Positions 13,731 through 18,136 of a stretch of 18,136 nucleotides of DNA are shown here, in pieces. Source of the stretch: DAIOSQ01 sp036752465 (GTDB lineage Bacteria; Pseudomonadota; Gammaproteobacteria; Legionellales; Legionellaceae); contig DAIOSQ010000032.1 in assembly GCA_036752465.1 (NCBI GenBank), positions 1 through 18,136 of the forward strand, read 5' to 3'. Within the stretch, counting starts at the first letter, position 1, and the number at the start of each line of letters is the position of its first letter. Under the pieces are notes generated by a model, which was not told the DNA's origin, made no database searches, and saw only the letters and a list, made by a program, of their open reading frames with translations. The translations under genes and the position numbers were made by a program.

Positions 13731-14494
13731 GTGGTCGATTTCCGCGATAAAAGATGAGACATGATGACCAAAACCATAGAAATGATCAAGGTGATGGTAC
13801 ACAATGCGTTTAACTCCGGGGTCACCCCAGATCGAACCAGTGAATAAATAGTTAAGGGTAGAATGTTAAATTCTGGTCCGGCAACAAAAAAACTGATGAT
13901 GACATCATCGAAGGATAGGGTGAATGCCAACAATACCGCACTTAGAATCGCCGGCCACAGCAGCGGCAGCAACACGCGCAACAGAGCCTGCATGCGGCTC
14001 GCGCCTAAATCCAATGCACTATAATAGACATTTACATCGACGTTATGGATGCGGCTGTTGATGGTTAGGATGGTAAATGGCAAACAAAAAGTAATATGTG
14101 CTATAGACAGACTAAAAAAGCCTAAAGGTATCCACGCCAGATTAAAAAAAATCAATAAAGCCACGCCCAGGACGATGTCGGGGATAATGATCAATTGTAG
14201 CAAAATGTTAATCAGCATGGTTTTTTGGGTATTGCGCAAAAACAAATGCAGACACACCACCAATCCCATCAGTGCGGATAACAACGCCGCAGTCAAGCCT
14301 AAGAGCGTAGAATGTAAGAATGCCGACCAGAGATCACTGTCGTGAAACAATTCAAGATACCAACGATTAGAAAAGCCGTGCCATTGCAGCGAGAAACGCG
14401 CACTGTTAAATGAGTAAACAATCAAAACCAATATAGGAAAGTAAAGCAACGAATAAACCAGTGTTAAATACGATTTTTCAAACAGTGATTTCAT
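13727..14494 (-). CDS. potC: Spermidine/putrescine ABC transporter permease PotC
   Basis: One of the two inner-membrane permeases of the polyamine importer. The 255 residues hold about six membrane helices (near 11-29, 62-84, 95-118, 127-147, 181-205 and 229-249). The cytoplasmic EAA loop that docks on PotA is ALDLGASRMQALLRVLLP (160-177). The start overlaps the potB stop by 17 bases, and AAGG lies about 8 bases upstream. Its stop overlaps the potD start. The gene order A-B-C-D is that of E. coli. Confidence 0.94.
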   Translation of the reverse strand: MKSLFEKSYLTLVYSLLYFPILVLIVYSFNSARFSLQWHGFSNRWYLELFHDSDLWSAFLHSTLLGLTAALLSALMGLVVCLHLFLRNTQKTMLINILLQLIIIPDIVLGVALLIFFNLAWIPLGFFSLSIAHITFCLPFTILTINSRIHNVDVNVYYSALDLGASRMQALLRVLLPLLWPAILSAVLLAFTLSFDDVIISFFVAGPEFNILPLTIYSLVRSGVTPELNALCTITLIISMVLVIMSHLLSRKSTT

Positions 14495-15323
14495 GGGTTT
14501 GCCTTGTGATTTTTTGTTTGCAGCCTTTTATGGCCAAGAGCAGCAACAAGATCAGCGTTAAAAAAATGCTGGTGGCCGAGCCTTGCGGCCAATTCTCCAG
14601 GACTAAAAATTGGTTTTGAATCATATTGCCCAGTAAAATAGAGCGTGAGCCCCCCAATATATTGGGTATGTAGAAAAATGTCATTGCCGGTAAAAAAACC
14701 AACAGGCACCCAGAATAAATACCGCGCAAGGTATTTGGTAAGAATACACGAAAGAAAATAGTGATGCGGTTTGCACCCAAATCTTTTGCCGCGGCTATCC
14801 ATTGAAAATCAAATAACTCCATTTGGGTGAAAATTGGCAGTACCATAAAGGGAAACAGGTTATAAACCAAACCACTGACCACTGCAAAATTGCTATACAA
14901 CATAGGCAATGGTGCCGGCGTGATATGCAGAGCAAGCAACAGGTGATTGAGAATGCCATTGAATTTGAGAATGGATAATAACGCATATGTTCTGACCAAA
15001 GAGCTGGTCCAGAACGGAATAATGATCAGCAATAAAAGCAAGGATTGATGTTTTGATTTTACCAATAGATAACTAAATGGATAGGCAAATAATAGGCAAA
15101 GCAGGGTGGTGATGCAGGCAAGCCATAACGAGCGGATACAAATATGAAAAAAAACGGGACTCCATAATTGCTGATAATTGTCTAAGGTGAAGGGTAGCGA
15201 GGCCAGATGTAAGCTGCTATTGGATAAGAAGCTTGCAATGGTCATCAATAGAATGGGTATTAAGCTAAAACAGAATAGCCATACGTAAATAAAATAAATC
15301 GCTGGAGTTTTGTTATTTTTCAT
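14478..15323 (-). CDS. potB: Spermidine/putrescine ABC transporter permease PotB
   Basis: Partner permease of PotC, 281 residues against 275 in E. coli. Membrane segments are visible near 10-31, 62-88, 94-118, 140-166, 202-222 and 250-266. The EAA loop AAAKDLGANRITIFFRVFLP (177-196) is intact. The open frame extends upstream to 15635, but that part lies inside potA and lacks family character. The ATG at 15323 overlaps the potA stop by 11 bases and is preferred. The ribosome site is weak (GGGAAG some 12 bases upstream), consistent with coupling to potA translation. Confidence 0.93.
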   Translation of the reverse strand: MKNNKTPAIYFIYVWLFCFSLIPILLMTIASFLSNSSLHLASLPFTLDNYQQLWSPVFFHICIRSLWLACITTLLCLLFAYPFSYLLVKSKHQSLLLLLIIIPFWTSSLVRTYALLSILKFNGILNHLLLALHITPAPLPMLYSNFAVVSGLVYNLFPFMVLPIFTQMELFDFQWIAAAKDLGANRITIFFRVFLPNTLRGIYSGCLLVFLPAMTFFYIPNILGGSRSILLGNMIQNQFLVLENWPQGSATSIFLTLILLLLLAIKGCKQKITRQTHEITV

Positions 15324-16407
15324 AGGGTAGCAACACTTCCCATCCAGGTAACCAATGCAGCCATACTGCTTCATTGAGCGTATAGGCCAACGTATCATCA
15401 TCTTCATCAAAAAATTCTGTGGCATGGATGATTTTGCCTGAGGGCAAGGCAACTTTGAGATCGACGGTTGAGCCTTTGTAGATGATGTCAACAATTTTTC
15501 CAGGCAACATGTCGGTGGTTTGATGGACTTCGTGCTGACCCCAGACACGAATATCTTCTGGGCGCAGCAGCATATGTACTTTATCACCACAGGTAAAACG
15601 GCTGATTTTTTTGCAATGAAACGGTATGCTTTCAATTTCCGTGACGAATAAATTCTCGCCCAGTGCTTTTACTTCGATGTCAAAGATGTTGGCTTCGCCG
15701 ATAAATTGCGCCACATGGAGATTGCGCGGTGTTTCATAAATATCACGTGGTGTACCTATTTGTTCAATTTTACCTTGATTGAAAATTACAATCCGATCGG
15801 ACATAGACAAGGCTTCTTCTTGATCGTGGGTCACAAAAATAAAGGTGATATTCAGCGACTTTTGCAATTGTTTGAGCTCGTACTGCATTTCTTTGCGCAA
15901 GCGATAATCTAAGGAACTTAACGGCTCGTCCAGCAGCAATACGCGCGGATGACTGATGATGGCACGTGCGATGGCGACCCGTTGTTGTTGCCCACCGCTA
16001 AGCGATGCAATGGGGCGATGCGCAAATCCCGCCAGGCGCACTATGGCTAAGGTTTCTAGCACCCGTTGCTGAATTTCATGTTTGGCGACTTTTTGGCAGC
16101 GCAGGGCAAAGGCGACATTTTCAAAGACATTCATATGCGGAAATAAAGCATAGCTTTGGAAAATGGTGCGGACGTCGCGTTGTTGGGGCGGCAAATAAGT
16201 GACGCACTGACCATGGATATAAATATCACCCGCAGAAGGCTGCTCGAAACCAGAAATCAGGCGCAAAAGGGTGGTTTTACCACAGCCAGATGCCCCAAGC
16301 AGGGTGAGAAACTCGCCAGAATTGACAGAAAAGGTAATATCATCGAGGACTTGAACGGCACCAAATGATTTGTATATTTGCTTGATTTCGAGCAATGGCG
16401 AAGACAT
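15313..16407 (-). CDS. potA: Spermidine/putrescine ABC transporter ATP-binding protein
   Basis: Cytoplasmic ATPase that drives polyamine import through PotBC. The 364 residues contain Walker A GASGCGKT (38-45), Q-loop Q84, signature LSGGQQQR (136-143), Walker B LLLDEP (157-162) and switch H194 in VTHDQEEA. A C-terminal TOBE-type regulatory domain (about 240-364, with LLRPEDIRVWG) follows. The open frame extends to 16458, but that overlaps the promoter; MSSPLLEIKQIYKSFG is the normal family start. It is the first gene of a tightly overlapping operon potABCD. Confidence 0.96.
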   Translation of the reverse strand: MSSPLLEIKQIYKSFGAVQVLDDITFSVNSGEFLTLLGASGCGKTTLLRLISGFEQPSAGDIYIHGQCVTYLPPQQRDVRTIFQSYALFPHMNVFENVAFALRCQKVAKHEIQQRVLETLAIVRLAGFAHRPIASLSGGQQQRVAIARAIISHPRVLLLDEPLSSLDYRLRKEMQYELKQLQKSLNITFIFVTHDQEEALSMSDRIVIFNQGKIEQIGTPRDIYETPRNLHVAQFIGEANIFDIEVKALGENLFVTEIESIPFHCKKISRFTCGDKVHMLLRPEDIRVWGQHEVHQTTDMLPGKIVDIIYKGSTVDLKVALPSGKIIHATEFFDEDDDTLAYTLNEAVWLHWLPGWEVLLPYEK

Positions 16408-16422
16408 GCACGCCCCGTAAAA

Positions 16423-16444
16423 TTGTCTATTATCATGGTGACAA
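16423..16444. promoter_or_regulatory. Candidate operator over the pot promoter
   Basis: TTGTC, 12 bases, GACAA: a 22-base interrupted inverted repeat that covers the -10 box and its neighbourhood. A repressor dimer could use it, but 5-base arms can arise by chance and no regulator gene is next to it. Confidence 0.3.
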
Positions 16445-16458
16445 CCAAGCGCTGTCAA
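16429..16458 (-). promoter_or_regulatory. Near-consensus sigma70 promoter of the pot operon
   Basis: On the minus strand a perfect TTGACA (16453-16458) is followed after 18 bases by GATAAT (16429-16434, 5 of 6 matches). The predicted start near 16421 gives a short leader of about 14 bases before the potA ATG. The -35 lies 4 bases from the end of the divergently named upstream gene, which is on the same strand. Confidence 0.8.
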
Positions 16459-16462
16459 CAGC

Positions 16463-16798
16463 TTAAAATACCGCTATCGATTCGGCCGGATTTTGGTAGG
16501 TGCAAACTTCTGAAACCGTAGCGTCATTGCAAATGACCGCCCCGTGTTCGTTTACTCTAAATACTCCGCCATGCCACAGACAACAGCCAGAAATTTTTTG
16601 TAAGTCCATAACGGCGTGTTTGGTGCAATAGCAGACCGAATAATCACCATCGTTGCACACGTAACGGCCACTGGAGGAGTCACAATATTGCACACCACCG
16701 TGTAGTTTACAACAATCAGGACAAGGCTTGTCCGCCAACAAGCTTGGACTATGCAGCCAACCAGCCAGCACAACACCGCAAAGGGTCGCGATTTTCAT
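16463..16798 (-). CDS. Small secreted cysteine-rich protein with two CC-x2-HGGV repeats
   Basis: A 111-residue protein with a probable signal peptide (MKIATLCGVVLAGW..., likely cleaved near A22). The rest holds two copies of one module. Copy 1 runs from C29: CC-KL-HGGV, then VCNDGDYSVC up to C58. Copy 2 runs from C72: CC-LW-HGGV, then ICNDATVSEVC to C99. The mature part has 11 cysteines, so a disulfide-rich periplasmic or secreted fold is likely. Copy 2 has lost some cysteines of copy 1. Similar CC..HGGV..CNDG modules occur in small uncharacterised bacterial exported proteins; I cannot name a function. An in-frame ATG at 16843 lies upstream of the predicted transcript start, so the ATG at 16798 is used. 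The pot promoter follows directly. Confidence 0.78.
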   Translation of the reverse strand: MKIATLCGVVLAGWLHSPSLLADKPCPDCCKLHGGVQYCDSSSGRYVCNDGDYSVCYCTKHAVMDLQKISGCCLWHGGVFRVNEHGAVICNDATVSEVCTYQNPAESIAVF

Positions 16799-16833
16799 AA
16801 TGAGCGTGCTCTGAAGCAATATGACATGCTTGA

Positions 16834-16862
16834 AGTATAGCATAGTTGGCCAGAGCTATTAA
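16834..16862 (-). promoter_or_regulatory. Promoter of the cysteine-rich protein gene
   Basis: On the minus strand TTAATA (16857-16862, 4 of 6 matches) and TATACT (16834-16839, 5 of 6) are spaced by 17 bases. The predicted start near 16827 leaves a leader of about 29 bases before the ATG at 16798, which supports that start over the one at 16843. Confidence 0.6.
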
Positions 16863-16913
16863 GCGCATTTTAGTTACTCAACGTCTCGATAATGAGCAAA
16901 TATGGATTTTTTT

Positions 16914-16922
16914 TGTTATAAT
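16914..16922 (+). promoter_or_regulatory. Perfect extended -10 promoter of the 382-residue gene
   Basis: TGTTATAAT is a full match to the extended -10 (TGnTATAAT). No good -35 is seen. The predicted start near 16929 gives a leader of about 23 bases. An out-of-frame ATG at 16932 opens an 18-codon ORF (stop at 16988) that overlaps the gene's start. Confidence 0.65.
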
Positions 16923-16951
16923 TTAAACAACATGGACAATGGGGCCCTGAG

Positions 16952-18100
16952 ATGTTGGAATCATACGAACCGCGCAATAGTGAGATAAATGAACATCCTG
17001 AATTTTACGACATTGTGCCTAGCTTGATTCAAGAGATTAGACAACTATTAGGTTCTGACAATGACCCGAATATAGAATCAATGAAAGGATTAATTGAGCA
17101 AGTCTTGCTAAACACCGAAGCTATGCGGGAAAGCCGCGCCAAAACCTGGAGCGAGTCGTTGTATAAAGCCACAGTTCAAGGCAATATCGCAGATTCCTTA
17201 ACAAATGTTTCAGATGAAACATTAATACCTGCCTTACAAACCATCAAACAATCCTTACAAAAAGGTGTTGATAACATGAGCTCGGAAGAGTTGGATCACT
17301 TAAAAAAATTTGCAGATCAGATCCCTTCTTCCGCCTATAAACAAAGTGTGAATGCGATTTACCTGGCGATAGCTTTTACGGCGATTGCCACCGCGGCAAT
17401 TGCCGGCAGCGTATTAACGTGTGGTGCGGCAGCACCTATATTGGCACCGATTGCGCTCTATTGTGGCAGTGCGGTTATGGGCTTGGCCTGCCATATAGGG
17501 ATCAAGAAATTTATGCATAATGCGGCTGAAGAAACCTACGACCAGCAACGCTTTGAAGTGTTAAAAACGCTGCATGCTATCAAAAAGCATGAGGTTAAAG
17601 GTGGACAAGATCAACAAGCTCAAAAAGACGAACTAAATCATCAAACAACGGTAATAGCTAAGGTAAAGGGGTTTATGCAAGAGATTCAAGCACAAAAAAC
17701 GAACGGGCACATCACGCCCACCGAAGCGAGCAAAGCGTTAAAAATAATGCACCAAGCGCTGCAAGGAGATGAAAAAGCAATAGTAAAATTTAAGGATCTA
17801 CAGCAACATATGCAATTTGCTTCTCCTATTAAAAATCCGCGGCGCTTCTTCAGCGACGCTGCGAGTTTTTTGGGGGATACTCTGGGTGTTGCCGCAAAAA
17901 AATACCCTGCGACCACCGCTCTTGTGTTGGTGGGCACCGCTATAAACGCGGCCATAGCAGTGGTCGCTCCTTCACTGCTGCTACAGCTGGCGAGTAGTGT
18001 GGCCGTGGGCGCTGCTGCGGCCATTGGTTACGAAATCAAACAGGCGGCTAGCGTTGAACATAAAACTATTTCTGCAGCATCGCTGAGCGTGCTCACGTAA
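16952..18100 (+). CDS. Hypothetical protein with two hydrophobic hairpins, 382 residues
   Basis: I do not recognise a family. The N-terminal 130 residues are acidic to neutral, hydrophilic and mostly helical. A first hydrophobic hairpin covers about 134-156 and 160-182. A charged, Gln/Lys-rich stretch (190-290), likely helical or coiled coil, follows, and a second hairpin covers about 319-340 and 341-362. The last 20 residues are polar (ending SLSVLT). There is no signal peptide. This build, with paired Ala/Gly-rich hairpins between soluble helices, is common among uncharacterised membrane-associated and secreted proteins of intracellular bacteria, but no effector signal can be proved from the sequence. 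It has its own promoter and GGGG (16941-16944) as a moderate ribosome site. It diverges from the cysteine-rich gene. Confidence 0.8.
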   Translation: MLESYEPRNSEINEHPEFYDIVPSLIQEIRQLLGSDNDPNIESMKGLIEQVLLNTEAMRESRAKTWSESLYKATVQGNIADSLTNVSDETLIPALQTIKQSLQKGVDNMSSEELDHLKKFADQIPSSAYKQSVNAIYLAIAFTAIATAAIAGSVLTCGAAAPILAPIALYCGSAVMGLACHIGIKKFMHNAAEETYDQQRFEVLKTLHAIKKHEVKGGQDQQAQKDELNHQTTVIAKVKGFMQEIQAQKTNGHITPTEASKALKIMHQALQGDEKAIVKFKDLQQHMQFASPIKNPRRFFSDAASFLGDTLGVAAKKYPATTALVLVGTAINAAIAVVAPSLLLQLASSVAVGAAAAIGYEIKQAASVEHKTISAASLSVLT

Positions 18101-18136
18101 TTTGATGGTGATTTTTTCACGATAATTGATGGATTA

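Noticed and set aside
13731..13802. Extension of PotD upstream of its signal peptide
   Set aside because: It overlaps potC, and MKHIFWLMLWLSHSFA is a normal signal peptide start with ATGA coupling.
15324..15635. 104-residue extension of PotB
   Set aside because: It lies wholly within the 3' end of potA in another frame, is Cys/Lys-rich and unlike any permease N-terminus.
16857..16872. PmrA-like box (TTAA repeats) upstream of the 382-residue gene
   Set aside because: The two half-sites (TTAAG, TTTAG) are imperfect, and the position coincides with the -35 of the divergent gene; too weak to report as a regulatory site.
16932..16988. 18-codon ORF overlapping the start of the 382-residue gene as a regulatory leader peptide
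   Set aside because: It has no ribosome site of its own and no characteristic codon run; likely chance.
1..18136. CRISPR arrays, tRNA or rRNA genes, transposases and phage genes
   Set aside because: No regularly spaced repeats, cloverleaf-like segments, rRNA sequence or mobile-element proteins were recognised in the window.

Overview
This is a chromosomal window from a gammaproteobacterium. Three things point there: the ampE-aceE-aceF-lpdA order with a homodimeric-type PDH E1, a complete potABCD spermidine/putrescine operon, and sigma70-like promoters with Shine-Dalgarno sites. The mix of a tyrosine-degradation pair (HPPD plus the first codons of a fumarylacetoacetate-hydrolase-family gene), a leucine-dehydrogenase-like enzyme and small orphan proteins would suit a Legionellales-type (Legionella/Coxiella-like), possibly host-associated bacterium. 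That placement is inference; genus cannot be read from the sequence. Most of the window is ordinary housekeeping metabolism, and I do not see an obvious new multi-gene system.

Layout. (1) 1-2960, minus strand: a short operon of an ELFV amino-acid dehydrogenase and an O-methyltransferase overlapping by ATGA, then hpd with its own promoter, translationally coupled to a downstream gene of which only 11 codons lie in the window. (2) 2949-5852, plus strand: a UgpQ-like glycerophosphodiester phosphodiesterase, a CPA2-type cation/proton antiporter without an RCK domain, and AmpE. (3) 5917-11334, plus strand: the pyruvate dehydrogenase complex aceE-aceF-lpdA. It is followed by about 290 bases without a recognised gene that hold an 81-base imperfect palindrome and a second bulged hairpin. 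(4) 11624-11899, plus strand: a 91-residue orphan protein, converging with and overlapping by 6 bases (5) 11894-16407, minus strand: potA-potB-potC-potD followed by a PolB-type 3'-5' exonuclease, read from a near-consensus promoter at 16429-16458. (6) 16463-18100: two divergent orphan genes, a small secreted cysteine-rich protein (minus) and a 382-residue protein with two hydrophobic hairpins (plus), each with its own promoter.

How the parts work together. Region 1 handles catabolism of tyrosine and of branched-chain or related amino acids, feeding central carbon. Region 3 turns pyruvate into acetyl-CoA. PotABCD imports polyamines, which suits growth in a nutrient-rich or intracellular setting. 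The least explained items are the palindrome after lpdA, the 91-residue protein, the cysteine-rich duplicated protein and the 382-residue membrane protein.
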